64,000 nucleotides of DNA from Streptomyces alfalfae (lineage in GTDB: Bacteria; Actinomycetota; Actinomycetes; Streptomycetales; Streptomycetaceae), in assembly GCF_004127445.1 (NCBI RefSeq), contig NZ_QEXM01000042.1, positions 218,779 through 282,778 on the forward strand, read 5' to 3'. How positions within the stretch are numbered: position 1 is the stretch's first letter; every line of letters begins with the position of its first letter. Both the position numbers and the translations under genes were made by a program. The notes under the pieces were generated by a model that had not been told where the DNA came from, made no database searches, and saw only the letters and a list, made by a program, of their open reading frames with translations. Positions 33,527 to 42,348 of this stretch are shown in pieces.

Positions 33527-34630
33527 CTACGAGGCGGATTCAGCCGCGGAGTTGTGGACGGGTGGGTGGGAGAGGTTCTTGCGCGGGGTGGAAGAGGCCG
33601 AGGGGGGACAGGCGCCCGGGGGTGTGGCGGGGGGCTCGCGGAATGTGCGGCGGTAGGCCGTGGGGGTGACTCCGAGCGCGGCCTGCAGGTGCTGCCGCAT
33701 CGACTGCGCCGTGCCGAAGCCGGCGTCCCGCGCGACCTGGTCGACGGAGAGATCGCTGGACTCCAGCAGATGCCGCGCCCGCTCCACCCGCTGCTGCGTC
33801 AGCCACTGCCCCGGGCTCATCCCGACCTCCTCGCGGAACCGGCGCGTGAAGGTGCGTACCGACATCGCCTCCCGCTCCGCGAGGTCCCGCAGCTGGAGCG
33901 GCTGGTCGAGACGGCCCAGCGCCCAGGCGCGGGCCTCCCGCGTGGTCGCGAGCTGCGGCTCGGGCACCGGCCGCCGGATGTACTGGGCCTGCCCGCCGTC
34001 CCGGTGGGGCGGCACGACCGTGCGGCGGGCCACCTCGCCGGCCACCGCGCTGCCGTGGTCGCGGCGCACCAGGTGGAGGCAGAGGTCGACCCCCGCCGCC
34101 ACGCCCGCCGACGTCAGGACGTCGCCGTCGTCGATGAACAGCACATCCGCGTCCACCTCGACCTGCGGGAACAGCGCCTGGAAGTGATCCGCCGACGACC
34201 AGTGCGTGGTGGCGGGGCGGCCGTCGAGGAAGCCGGCGGCGGCCAGGACGTAGCCGCCGGTGCAGATGGCGACCAGGCGTGCGGCCGGATTGAGCCGGCT
34301 CAGGGCGGCGGTCAGTTCGTCGGTCAGCCGGCCCTCCTCGTAGACCGGGCCCAGCTCGTACGAGGCGGGGACCACGACCGTGTCCGCCGTGGCGAGCGCC
34401 TCGGGGCCGTGGGTGACCGTGATGTCGAAGTCGGCGTCCGTGCGGACCGCCCCGGGGCCGCGCACCCCGCAGGTCACGACCTCGTACAGGCGCCTGCCCC
34501 CGGCGTCGCGCGCGCGGCCGAAGATGCGCTGCGGGATGCCCAGTTCGAAGGGGATCACCCCGTCCAGGGCGAGGACGACGACACGGTGGCGGCGGGGCGT
34601 CGCGGTGCTCTGTGCTTCCTGGGCGGCCAT
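33527..34630 (-). CDS. GlxA-family transcriptional regulator (DJ-1/PfpI + AraC HTH)
   Basis: 367-residue regulator. The N-terminal 190 residues form a DJ-1/PfpI-like domain (RVVVLALDGVIPFELGIPQRIF) with the cysteine elbow VAICTGGYVLAAAG; residues about 225-325 are an AraC-type double helix-turn-helix (LRDLAEREAMSVRTFTRRFREEVGMSPGQWL, VARDAGFGTAQSMRQHL). Divergent from an MFS transporter gene only about 60 bases away, which is its probable target. The C-terminal 40 residues are disordered. No copy of the regulon operator lies between them, so this pair seems outside that regulon. Confidence 0.92.
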   Translation of the reverse strand: MAAQEAQSTATPRRHRVVVLALDGVIPFELGIPQRIFGRARDAGGRRLYEVVTCGVRGPGAVRTDADFDITVTHGPEALATADTVVVPASYELGPVYEEGRLTDELTAALSRLNPAARLVAICTGGYVLAAAGFLDGRPATTHWSSADHFQALFPQVEVDADVLFIDDGDVLTSAGVAAGVDLCLHLVRRDHGSAVAGEVARRTVVPPHRDGGQAQYIRRPVPEPQLATTREARAWALGRLDQPLQLRDLAEREAMSVRTFTRRFREEVGMSPGQWLTQQRVERARHLLESSDLSVDQVARDAGFGTAQSMRQHLQAALGVTPTAYRRTFREPPATPPGACPPSASSTPRKNLSHPPVHNSAAESAS

Positions 34631-34689
34631 GGCCCGATCCTAGCGAACGCTGTCCTTCGGGCCACTCGAACCGGAACCGCCGTGGCCGG

Positions 34690-36036
34690 ATGCTGTCTGA
34701 CGTGACCCAGACAACCAAGCCGCCCGCGCGGACCGCATCGCCGAGCGGCGCGGACCCCGGGCCGCGCCGTACCCGTATCCACCGCGCCTGGTTCGTCGCC
34801 GCCGTCACGTTCGTGACGATCATCGGCGCCGCCGCGTTCCGCTCGCTGCCGGGCCTGCTCATCGACCCGTTGCACGAGGAGTTTGACTGGTCGCGTGGCA
34901 CCATCGGTCTCGCGGTCTCCGTCAACCTCGCGCTGTACGGCCTGACCGCCCCCTTCGCCGCCGCGCTGATGGACCGCTTCGGCATCCGCAAGGTCGTCGC
35001 GGTCGCCCTGGTCGTCATCTCCCTCGGCTCCGGCCTCACGGTGTGGATGGACTCCGCCTGGCAACTGCTCCTGTGCTGGGGGCTGCTCGTCGGGCTCGGA
35101 TCCGGCTCCATGGCGCTCGCGTTCGCCGCCACCGTCACCAACCGGTGGTTCACCGCGCGGCGCGGACTGGTCACCGGCATCCTCACGGCGGCGTCCGCCT
35201 CGGGGCAACTGATCTTCCTTCCCGTCCTCTCCTGGGTGGTGGAAGAGCACGACTGGCGTCCGGCCGCCGTGACGGTCGCGCTCGCCGCTCTGGCCGTCGT
35301 CCCCTTCGTATGGCTGCTGTTGCGGGACCATCCGGCGGATGTCGGGCTGAAGCCGTATGGGGCAGACGCGTTCGTGCCGAAGCCGCCGCCCGTCGACGGA
35401 GCCGCCCGGCGCACCCTGAAGGTGCTCCGCGACGCGGCCCGCACCGGCCCCTTCTGGCTGCTCGCCGGGAGCTTCGCGATCTGTGGCGCCTCGACGAACG
35501 GCCTGGTCCAGACCCACTTCGTGCCCGCCGCACACGACGCGCACATGCCCGTGCAGGCCGCCGCCTCGCTCCTCGCCGTGATCGGCGTCTTCGACGTCGT
35601 CGGCACGATCGCCTCCGGCTGGTTCACCGACCGCTTCGACGCGCGGCGCCTCCTCGCCGTCTACTACGCCCTGCGCGGCGTCTCGCTGCTCTTCCTGCCG
35701 ATCCTGCTCGCGCCGGCCGTCCACCCGCCGATGCTGCTCTTCATCGTCTTCTACGGCCTCGACTGGGTCGCCACCGTCCCGCCCACCCTCGCCCTCTGCC
35801 GCGAGCAGTACGGCGAGGACAGCGCCATCGTCTTCGGCTGGGTCCTCGCCTCGCACCAGATCGGCGCCGCCCTCGTCGCCTTCCTCGGCGGCGTCGCGCG
35901 CGACACCTTCGGCTCGTACGACGTGATGTGGTACGCCTCCGGGGCGCTGTGCGCGGCGGCCGCCCTCATGGCCCTCGTGATCCGGCGGCGCGAACCGGGC
36001 GGCTCCGGCTCCCTCCCCGCCTCCGTCAGCGCGTGA
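34690..36036 (+). CDS. MFS transporter
   Basis: Twelve-helix major facilitator of 448 residues, exporter or importer of an unknown small molecule. Hydrophobic helices begin at FVAAVTFVTIIGAAAF; the loop 2-3 motif appears as DRFGIRKVVAVAL, and loop 8-9 as GWFTDRFDARRLLAV. The short cytoplasmic N-terminus is Pro/Thr-rich. ATG 34690 or GTG 34702 can be the start; neither has a strong ribosome site. Its 3' end overlaps the convergent flavin reductase gene by 11 bases. Probably controlled by the divergent GlxA-type regulator. Confidence 0.88.
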   Translation: MLSDVTQTTKPPARTASPSGADPGPRRTRIHRAWFVAAVTFVTIIGAAAFRSLPGLLIDPLHEEFDWSRGTIGLAVSVNLALYGLTAPFAAALMDRFGIRKVVAVALVVISLGSGLTVWMDSAWQLLLCWGLLVGLGSGSMALAFAATVTNRWFTARRGLVTGILTAASASGQLIFLPVLSWVVEEHDWRPAAVTVALAALAVVPFVWLLLRDHPADVGLKPYGADAFVPKPPPVDGAARRTLKVLRDAARTGPFWLLAGSFAICGASTNGLVQTHFVPAAHDAHMPVQAAASLLAVIGVFDVVGTIASGWFTDRFDARRLLAVYYALRGVSLLFLPILLAPAVHPPMLLFIVFYGLDWVATVPPTLALCREQYGEDSAIVFGWVLASHQIGAALVAFLGGVARDTFGSYDVMWYASGALCAAAALMALVIRRREPGGSGSLPASVSA

Positions 36037-36664
36037 AGCGGCCGAACGCTCCCCGGTGGAAGAGGAGCGGCTCCGCGTCCCCTCCGGCGGCGCCGAGCGC
36101 GTCCACGCGGCCGACCACGATGAGGTGGTCGCCGCCGGTGTGCACGGCCTGGATCGTGCAGTCGATCCACGCCGTCGCCCCGGCCAGGCGCGGTGCCCCG
36201 GACACGGGCGCCGCGTCGTACGCCACCCCCGCGAACTTGTCGGCGCCGCTGACCGCGAAGCCGCGGCAGAGATCCGACTGACCGACGCCGAGGACGTTCA
36301 CGCAGAAGGCGCCCGCGCGCGCGATGCGCGGCCATGACGTCGACGTACGCGCCACCATGAAGGAGACCAGGGGCGGATCGAGGGAGAGCGAGGCGAAGGA
36401 CTGGCAGGCGAAGCCCGCGGGTCCGCCCTCCGCCGGCCGCGCGGTGATCACCGTGACGCCCGTCGCGAAGTTCCCCAGCACCCGGCGGAACTCCGCCGGG
36501 TCGACCGACGCCCGCTCGTCGTCCCCGACCGCCCGCAGCCGCGGGTACCCCCCGGCCGCGACCGGCGCTTGAGCGGCGGCCCCTCTGCTGGTGGAGGCCC
36601 CGACCGACCGGAGGTAGCGGACGGCGGTGGCCGCCATCCCTGCGTGTCCCATCACGTCCGCCAT
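36026..36664 (-). CDS. Flavin reductase (HpaC/HsaB-like)
   Basis: 212-residue NAD(P)H:FMN reductase domain: FRRVLGNFATGVTVITARP, GFACQSFASLSLDPPLVSFMVA, and GGDHLIVVGRVDAL. Such proteins supply reduced flavin to two-component monooxygenases, for example HsaB with HsaA in steroid ring cleavage (family knowledge); no HsaA-like oxygenase is in the window. About 45 N-terminal residues precede the domain, so a downstream start such as ATG 36637 is possible. An operator lies 6 bases upstream of ATG 36664. It follows the enoyl-CoA hydratase gene in the same direction. Confidence 0.87.
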   Translation of the reverse strand: MADVMGHAGMAATAVRYLRSVGASTSRGAAAQAPVAAGGYPRLRAVGDDERASVDPAEFRRVLGNFATGVTVITARPAEGGPAGFACQSFASLSLDPPLVSFMVARTSTSWPRIARAGAFCVNVLGVGQSDLCRGFAVSGADKFAGVAYDAAPVSGAPRLAGATAWIDCTIQAVHTGGDHLIVVGRVDALGAAGGDAEPLLFHRGAFGRFTR

Positions 36665-36669
36665 TAGAA

Positions 36670-36684
36670 CTGACGGCCCATCAG
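36670..36684. promoter_or_regulatory. Regulon operator: CTGACGGCCCATCAG (flavin reductase)
   Basis: Palindrome with one variant position, 6 bases upstream of the flavin reductase ATG and 16 bases after the enoyl-CoA hydratase stop. It marks an internal promoter for the flavin reductase gene. Confidence 0.7.
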
Positions 36685-36700
36685 ATGGGAAGGGGGGCCG

Positions 36701-37636
36701 TTACCGTCCCCGGTACGAGGGGCTGCGGCGTTCCACGAACGAGGCCACGCCCTCGTGCGCGTCCGCCGTGGTCATGTTGATCTCCTGCGCCGCCGCCTCC
36801 GCCGCGAAGGCCGTCGCCCTGTCCGCCTCCAGAGAGGCGTTGACCAGCTGCTTGGTCAGCGCCAGGGCCCGCGTCGGGCCCATGGCCAGGCGCTCGGCCC
36901 ACTTCCTCGCCGTCGTCGCCAGCTCGTCGGCCGGCACGACACGGTTGACGAGGCCGATCCGGTGCGCCTCCGCGGCGGACACGGACTCGCCGAGGAACAT
37001 CAGCTCCTTGGCCCGCTGCGGCCCCACCAGGCGCGGCAGCAGGTACGCGCCGCCGCCGTCCGGCACGAGGCCCCGGCGGACGAACACCTCGATGAACCGG
37101 GCGCTCTCGGCCGCCAGCACCAGGTCACAGGCGAACGCCAGGTGCGCCCCGATGCCCGCCGCCGTGCCGTTCACCGCGGCGATCACCGGCTTCTCGCAGT
37201 CGAGGACCGCCGCGATCAGCCGCTGGACGCCCAGGCGGATCGTGCGGGCCACGTCACCCGGCAGCCGTTCGGCCGCCGCGGGCGCGCCCCGCAGGTCGGC
37301 GCCCGCGCAGAAGCCCCGGCCCGTCGCGGTGATCACCACCGCCCGTACGCCGGGGTCGCGGGACGCCTCGTCGAGCAGCGCTATGAGGCGTTCGCGCTGG
37401 TCCGGGGTGATGGCGTTCATCGCCTCGGGGCGGTTGAGCGTGATCCATGAGACGCCGTTGTCAGTGGTGTGGAGTACCAATGGGTCAGAGGGGGGATCAC
37501 CGGATGTGGACACAGGTCCGGATTCGGGTGCGGACCTGGGCGCGGACTTTCGTGCGGGCTCGGGTGTGGACTCGCGTGCGGGCTTGGGTGTGGATCCAGG
37601 TCCGGGTATGGGCTCGGCGTCGGGGGAGGCTGTCAT
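36701..37636 (-). CDS. Enoyl-CoA hydratase with repetitive N-terminal extension
   Basis: Crotonase-family enzyme, 311 residues. The enzyme core begins at about residue 53 (LVLHTTDNGVSWITLNRPEAMNAI); oxyanion-hole segments are GFCAGADLRGAP and VNGTAAGIGAHLAFACDLV, and catalytic-loop PDGGGAYLLPRLVG follows. The first 50 residues are a Pro/Ser/Ala/Glu repeat (PGSTPKPARESTPEPARKSA) absent from normal members and encoded by degenerate tandem DNA. The true start may be further downstream, near the core. Downstream of the NDP-forming synthetase gene in the same direction. Confidence 0.88.
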   Translation of the reverse strand: MTASPDAEPIPGPGSTPKPARESTPEPARKSAPRSAPESGPVSTSGDPPSDPLVLHTTDNGVSWITLNRPEAMNAITPDQRERLIALLDEASRDPGVRAVVITATGRGFCAGADLRGAPAAAERLPGDVARTIRLGVQRLIAAVLDCEKPVIAAVNGTAAGIGAHLAFACDLVLAAESARFIEVFVRRGLVPDGGGAYLLPRLVGPQRAKELMFLGESVSAAEAHRIGLVNRVVPADELATTARKWAERLAMGPTRALALTKQLVNASLEADRATAFAAEAAAQEINMTTADAHEGVASFVERRSPSYRGR

Positions 37637-37697
37637 GTGGGGGTGGCTCCGTTTCGTATGGGGTGGGGTGCGGGCCCGCCGCGGCGCGCGGCGCGCG

Positions 37698-39923
37698 TCA
37701 GCGGCAGACGGCGAGGGCGTCGAGCGCCACGGCGCCCTGCCCGCGCGGCAGCACCATCAGCGGGTTGATGTCCAGCTCGGACAGTTCGCCGCTCAGCTCA
37801 AGGGCCATGCGCTGCACCCGTTGCACGACCTCGACCAGCGCGTCGACGTCGGCGGGCGGCCCGCCCCTGACCCCGTCGAGCAGGGCGCGTCCGCGCAGCT
37901 CGGACAGCATCGCCTGCGCCTGGTCGTCCCCGAAGGGCGGCACCCGCACGGCCGTGTCCCGCAGGACCTCGACGAGCACGCCGCCGAGACCGACCGTCAC
38001 CGTCGGGCCGAAGAGCGTGTCGTGCGTGACGCCGACGACCATCTCGACGCCCCGCTCGACCATCTGGCAGACGAGGACGCCGTCCAGCTCGGCGCCCTCG
38101 TAGCGGGCGATGTCCGTCAGCTCCCGATAGGCGTCGCGAATCTGGCTGGCGGAGGTCAGTCCCACCTTGACCAGGCCCAGTTCGGTCTTGTGCGCGAGCT
38201 GCGCCCCGGAGGCCTTCATGACGACCGGATAGCCGACCAGGCCGGCCGCGCGCACGGCCGCCGCGGCGCTGGTCACCAACTGCTCCCGGGGTACGCGAAT
38301 GCCGTACGCGCGCAGCAGTTGCTTCGCCGCGTGCTCGCTGAGCTGCTGGCCGGGCCGCATCAGCGCCTGCGCCTTGCGGAAGGAGGGGGAGGGCGTGCGC
38401 GGCGCCTCGTCGAAGGGGGAGCGGTAGTGGGCGGTGAAGCGGTGGTGGTCCAGATGGGCGCGTACCGCCGTGATGCAGTTGGCGAAGGTGCGGAAGGTGG
38501 CGACGCGCGAGGAGCCCAGCAGCGTCTCGCGGTAGGCGTCCTCGGTGCCGACGGGCGACCCCCACACCACGCAGACCAGCTTGTCCGTCCGCTCCGCCGC
38601 GTCCACGAGGTCCTGCGCGAGCTGGTCGCTCATCGGGGGGAACGGCCCGGTGATGGGGCAGATGAGCACCCCCACCTGCGGATCGTCCAGGATCGCGTCG
38701 ATGATCTTCCGCCCCCGCCAGTCGCCGACGGGGTGACCACCGCTGTCCACGGGATTGGCGACGTCCAGATACTCCGGTATCCACTGGTGCAGCTCCGCCT
38801 GCTTGGCCCCGCCGAGCGCGGGCAGGGTCAGGCCCGCCTCCGTCGCCAGGTCGGCGAAGTGCGCGCCCGTGCCGCCCGAGATCGAATAGACGGCGACGCC
38901 CTCGGCCCGCGGCGGGCGGGCCCGGGCGAGCAGCGCCGCGGTGTCCTGCAGCTCGTCGAGGCCGTCGACGCGGATCACGCCGAACTGCCGCATCGCCGCG
39001 TCCACCACCGCGTCGGCGCCGGTCAGCTTGCCGGTGTGTGAGGCGGCCGTGCGGGCGCCCGCCTCGGTGCGGCCGACCTTGACGGCGACGACGGGCACCC
39101 CGCGCCGGGCCGCCCGGTCGGCGGCGAGCAGGAAGGCGCGGCCGTCCTTGAGGCCCTCGACGTATGCCGCGATGACGCCGACCTCGGGCCGCTCCGCGAA
39201 GTAGGAGAGGAAGTCGGAGGTCTCCAGGTCGGCCTCGTTGCCGGTGGGCGCCCAGTGCGAGAGGCGGACGCCGAGCTCCTGGAGGGCGAAGACGGGGCGG
39301 CCCTGGTGGCCGGACTGGGTGATGAGCGCGATGGCGGGGCCTTCGAGGTCCTCGCGGAAGTGCTCGAAGGCGTTGAGGTTGGTGTTCGGGCCGAGCAGCC
39401 GCATTCCCGAGCGCTGGACGGCGGCGGCGAGCCTGGCCTGGGCGAGGGCCCCCTCCTCGCCGGTCTCGGCGAACCCGGAGGCGAAGGCCACGGCGAACCG
39501 CACCTTCTCCTCGGCGAGCTGCTCGACGACGGGCAGCGGGTCGGCGACCAGGAGGACGGCGAGATCGACCTGTTCGGGCAGGTCGGCGACGGAGGGGAAG
39601 CAGGTGGTGCCGAAGACGGACGTACGGGTGGGGTGCACGGGGTGCAGGCGCGCGCCGACGCGTTCGGCCCAGGCGAACAGCTGCCGGGTGATGCCGGTGT
39701 TGGGACGCCCCTCGGTGTCCGACGAGCCGATGACGGCGACGGACTCGGGGCGGAAGAAGCGGTCCAGGTCGGGCACGTCGGAGTGCAGCGGCCGGCCGCT
39801 GACGTCCAGGTCGTCCGCCGTTGCGGCCGTGCCGTGGACTGCGTGACGGGGGAGTTCGCCGCAGGCCACGACATGCGCGCGGCGGGGGTCGGTGGTGAAG
39901 GTGCCGTGAGTCGATCCAAGCAT
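37698..39923 (-). CDS. NDP-forming acyl-CoA synthetase (acetate-CoA ligase family)
   Basis: 741-residue fused alpha/beta type enzyme that makes an acyl-CoA from acid, CoA and NTP via a phosphohistidine. From about residue 50: CoA-binding domain (FFRPESVAVIGSSDTEGRPNTG), succinyl-CoA ligase-like domains with the catalytic histidine in ITQSGHQGRPV, then the C-terminal ATP-grasp domain (LLRAYGIRVPREQLV, GYPVVMKASGAQLAHKTELGLV). It offers a second mode of substrate activation beside the AMP-forming ligases. First gene of a minus-strand unit under two operators at 39956-39994. Confidence 0.92.
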   Translation of the reverse strand: MLGSTHGTFTTDPRRAHVVACGELPRHAVHGTAATADDLDVSGRPLHSDVPDLDRFFRPESVAVIGSSDTEGRPNTGITRQLFAWAERVGARLHPVHPTRTSVFGTTCFPSVADLPEQVDLAVLLVADPLPVVEQLAEEKVRFAVAFASGFAETGEEGALAQARLAAAVQRSGMRLLGPNTNLNAFEHFREDLEGPAIALITQSGHQGRPVFALQELGVRLSHWAPTGNEADLETSDFLSYFAERPEVGVIAAYVEGLKDGRAFLLAADRAARRGVPVVAVKVGRTEAGARTAASHTGKLTGADAVVDAAMRQFGVIRVDGLDELQDTAALLARARPPRAEGVAVYSISGGTGAHFADLATEAGLTLPALGGAKQAELHQWIPEYLDVANPVDSGGHPVGDWRGRKIIDAILDDPQVGVLICPITGPFPPMSDQLAQDLVDAAERTDKLVCVVWGSPVGTEDAYRETLLGSSRVATFRTFANCITAVRAHLDHHRFTAHYRSPFDEAPRTPSPSFRKAQALMRPGQQLSEHAAKQLLRAYGIRVPREQLVTSAAAAVRAAGLVGYPVVMKASGAQLAHKTELGLVKVGLTSASQIRDAYRELTDIARYEGAELDGVLVCQMVERGVEMVVGVTHDTLFGPTVTVGLGGVLVEVLRDTAVRVPPFGDDQAQAMLSELRGRALLDGVRGGPPADVDALVEVVQRVQRMALELSGELSELDINPLMVLPRGQGAVALDALAVCR

Positions 39924-39955
39924 CGGTCCGCCCGCTCCTGTGTGACGGCAAGTAA

Positions 39956-39994
39956 CTGACGCCTAGTCAGATTACTGAACTGACGTGGCGTCAG
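39956..39994. promoter_or_regulatory. Two regulon operators upstream of NDP-forming synthetase
   Basis: CTGACGCCTAGTCAG (39956-39970) and CTGACGTGGCGTCAG (39980-39994), 24 bases apart. The minus-strand -10 box TAATCT (39974-39969) lies between them and TTCCTG at 39997-39992 gives a 17-base spacer, so both operators overlap promoter elements. Confidence 0.75.
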
Positions 39995-39998
39995 GAAT

Positions 39999-40405
39999 GG
40001 TGCTGCGTGCAAAGACTTCCGGCTCCGGGCTTGCGGCTTGGACTCGCGGCCTGGGGCTTGCGCCTTGGCTTGCGGCTTGGGCTTGCGGCCTTGGGTGCCA
40101 GGCTGCGGGGTGCGCGGTGTGGAGTGCAGGTTGTGGGCTTCTGGCTCCGGGTTGTGGACTTCGGGCCTTCGGTTCCGGGGTGCGGGCTTCCGGCTCCGGG
40201 GTGCGGGCTTCCGGCTCCCGGGTGCGGAGCCCGGGGGCGGGGGTCGGAGCGGGGCGTGAGCGGAGCATGGGGCGTGGGGTGTGCGTGGCCCGCTTCCACG
40301 GAAGCGCAGAATCCGCGCCGTGCCAAGGTCGCGATTCGGCCCCGGGGGCGGAGGGGGCGGGGGTGACCCGGGGCGGTCCGGCGTGGCCTCGGGGTGTGGG
40401 TGGAC
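39999..40405. repeat. Low-complexity tandem repeats, no gene
   Basis: From about 40014 to 40260 the sequence alternates units such as CTTGCGGCTTGGG and CTTCCGGCTCCGGGGTGCGGG. All frames give Gly/Ala/Arg/Pro-rich products without family character. The rest, up to the monooxygenase stop at 40406, is GC-rich spacer with no recognisable feature. Confidence 0.65.
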
Positions 40406-41782
40406 TTACTCGGACGTGGTGCTGGCCTTGGCTGCCGCCTTGCCTGGGGGCTCGGCTGCCGGCTCACCCTCGGCGCTGGTCGGCGTCTCGGCCTCGGCCC
40501 CGGCCGGTGTCCCGCCCTCGGGGGCGGTCGCATCCCGGCCTCCGGCCGCGCCCCGGACCCCGGCCGCATCGCGACGCCTGGCCTTCGCGGCGGCGGCGTC
40601 GGCCTTCGCCTCGGCCTTGGCGAGGGCCCTGGTGATCGACTTCGCGATCTTCTCCGCGTCGTGGGCGAGTTCGCGGAGCATGCCGCTGATGGGGTTGGTG
40701 AAGCCGGTGAAATACAGGCCGGGGGCCTGCCGGGAGGTGCGGCGGCCGTGGACGGCCGGGCGGCCGCGCTCGTCGAGGGGGACGAGGTCGCCGACCAGGT
40801 CTTCGAGAGCGCGACGGTAGCCGGTGGCCGCGATGACGACGTCCGGGGTGATCACGCTGCCGTCCGCGAGGGTGACCTCGCCGCCCGCGAAGGACCGTAC
40901 GGCGGCGACCGGTTCGACCCGGCCCGTGCGCACGGCGTCGATCAGGCCGACGTCCTGCACGGGTATCGCGCCCTGCCGGACCCGCGAGTACAGGCCCGTG
41001 CGGGGACGCGGCAGCCCGTGCCGGGACAGGTCGGGGACGCTGATCCTCGCGACCGGCGCGGCGAGCCGGTCGACGAGGGCGGTCGGCAGCCTGCGGCACA
41101 GGATGCCCGTGAGCTGCGCGGGCCACCCGGCGGTGGAGCGGCGCACGATGTGCGGGGCGGTGCGCACGGCGAGGCGGACCCGGGCGGCGTCGCCCTCGGC
41201 GAGGTCGACGGCTATCTCGGCGCCGGTGTTGCCGACGCCGACGACGAGGACGTCCTTGCCGGTGAAGGGGGTGGGGTTGCGGTAGTCGCGGGCGTGCAGG
41301 AGTTCGCCGGAGTACGTGTCGCGGCCGGGCCAGTCCGGGATGCGGGGCGTGTGGTTGTAGCCGGTGGCGACCACCACCGCTCCTGCGGTCAGCTCCCGGC
41401 CGCCGGTCGCGCGCAGCAGCCACCCGGTGCCGTCGGCGGTTCGCTCGATGCCGGTGACCTCGACTCCGGTGACGACGTCGATGCGGTGGTGCTCGGCGTA
41501 CTTCTCCAGGTAGCGGATGACGTCGTCGCGGGAGACCCACCGCCCGAACGCGCGCGGGATCGGCAGTCCCGGCAGCGCCGAGAGCCGGCGTGTGGTGTGC
41601 AGGCGCAGGCGGTCGTAGTGGCCGCGCCAGGAGGTGCCGACGCGCTCGCCCTTCTCCAGGACGACCACGCGTATGCCCCGGGTGCCCAGGGCCGCCGCCG
41701 TGGCGAGGCCTCCGGGACCGGCGCCGATGACGTACACCGGGCGGTCCTGACGGGCGGCTGGCGGGTATGTCGAGTCGGCCAT
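40406..41782 (-). CDS. Flavin-containing monooxygenase / NAD(P)-binding oxidoreductase
   Basis: 458-residue FAD enzyme. GAGPGGLATAAAL (FAD Rossmann, about residues 19-31), a second Rossmann motif VVGVGNTGAEIAVDLA near 170, and VVVATGYNHTPRIPDWPGRDTY between them match the flavin-dependent monooxygenase/YUCCA-like group. The typical FxGxxxHxxxY fingerprint is present only loosely (YSGELLHARDY). A lysine/alanine-rich tail of about 70 residues (KAEAKADAAAAKARRRDAAG) follows the catalytic part and is likely disordered. ATG 41782 chosen; GTG 41803 adds seven residues. No operator copy is at its start region. Confidence 0.87.
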   Translation of the reverse strand: MADSTYPPAARQDRPVYVIGAGPGGLATAAALGTRGIRVVVLEKGERVGTSWRGHYDRLRLHTTRRLSALPGLPIPRAFGRWVSRDDVIRYLEKYAEHHRIDVVTGVEVTGIERTADGTGWLLRATGGRELTAGAVVVATGYNHTPRIPDWPGRDTYSGELLHARDYRNPTPFTGKDVLVVGVGNTGAEIAVDLAEGDAARVRLAVRTAPHIVRRSTAGWPAQLTGILCRRLPTALVDRLAAPVARISVPDLSRHGLPRPRTGLYSRVRQGAIPVQDVGLIDAVRTGRVEPVAAVRSFAGGEVTLADGSVITPDVVIAATGYRRALEDLVGDLVPLDERGRPAVHGRRTSRQAPGLYFTGFTNPISGMLRELAHDAEKIAKSITRALAKAEAKADAAAAKARRRDAAGVRGAAGGRDATAPEGGTPAGAEAETPTSAEGEPAAEPPGKAAAKASTTSE

Positions 41783-41902
41783 GACTGGAGAGTAACCGCG
41801 CACCTACTTGATGGGTATCGGTCAAGTCCGGAACCGGTTGCGAATCGATCACGGGTGCGCCGGGTGCACGCCCCTTGCGCGCCCATCGCTGGTTGCGCTG
41901 AA

Positions 41903-41917
41903 CTGACGTACCGTCAG
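41903..41917. promoter_or_regulatory. Regulon operator: CTGACGTACCGTCAG
   Basis: Perfect half-sites around TAC. It contains TACCGT, a possible -10 box, and lies 38 bases before the DoxX-like gene that heads an operon with a DUF35 protein. Confidence 0.7.
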
Positions 41918-41955
41918 GAACGTGGGGGACCAGCCGACGTGGGAGAGGCCGCCGC

Positions 41956-42348
41956 ATGGACGCGATCTGGCTCACCGGGGGTGAACGGCTCGCCGTGCTC
42001 CGCGTCGGCCTCGGTCTCTGGTTGGAGTGCTGGCGCCACAAGGACGGGAAAGGCCGGTTCGAGCGGGGCGCGGGGGGCGAGTGGGCCTCGGACGTGGCCG
42101 CGAGACACCGGTGGTCGGTGGTCCGCGGCGGCTTCGACACGGGCGTCGCGCCGCGCCCCGGGACCATGGCGTACGTCGGAGTCCACGCCGGACTCGCCCT
42201 CGGTCTCGGCCTCGGTCTCGGCCTCGATCTCGCCCTGATCGCCGGCTTCCTGACCACGGTCGCCCTGGCCGTCGGGCTGCTCCTTGACGTCATCCTCGCC
42301 ATGTCCCGGCAGCCCTGGCCCCGCGACCACGCCCTCGGGCTCTCCTGA
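41956..42348 (+). CDS. Degenerate DoxX-like membrane protein
   Basis: 130 residues. The N-terminal half (LAVLRVGLGLWLECWRHKD, FERGAG, ASDVAARHRWSVVRGGFDT, PGTMAYVGVHAGLALGLGL) resembles DoxX-type quinol-oxidase-like membrane proteins found beside acyl-CoA genes. In relatives about four helices follow; here the centre is a LGLGLGLGLD repeat and the chain appears shortened before the C-terminal tail SRQPWPRDHALGLS. It may be a decaying or shortened member. ATG 41956 follows GGGAGAGG. Its stop overlaps the next start (TGATG). Confidence 0.6.
   Translation: MDAIWLTGGERLAVLRVGLGLWLECWRHKDGKGRFERGAGGEWASDVAARHRWSVVRGGFDTGVAPRPGTMAYVGVHAGLALGLGLGLGLDLALIAGFLTTVALAVGLLLDVILAMSRQPWPRDHALGLS

Noticed and set aside
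39985..40635. 216-codon frame through the repeat region
   Set aside because: Made of repeat-derived Gly/Ala/Arg sequence and overlaps the end of the monooxygenase gene on the other strand.
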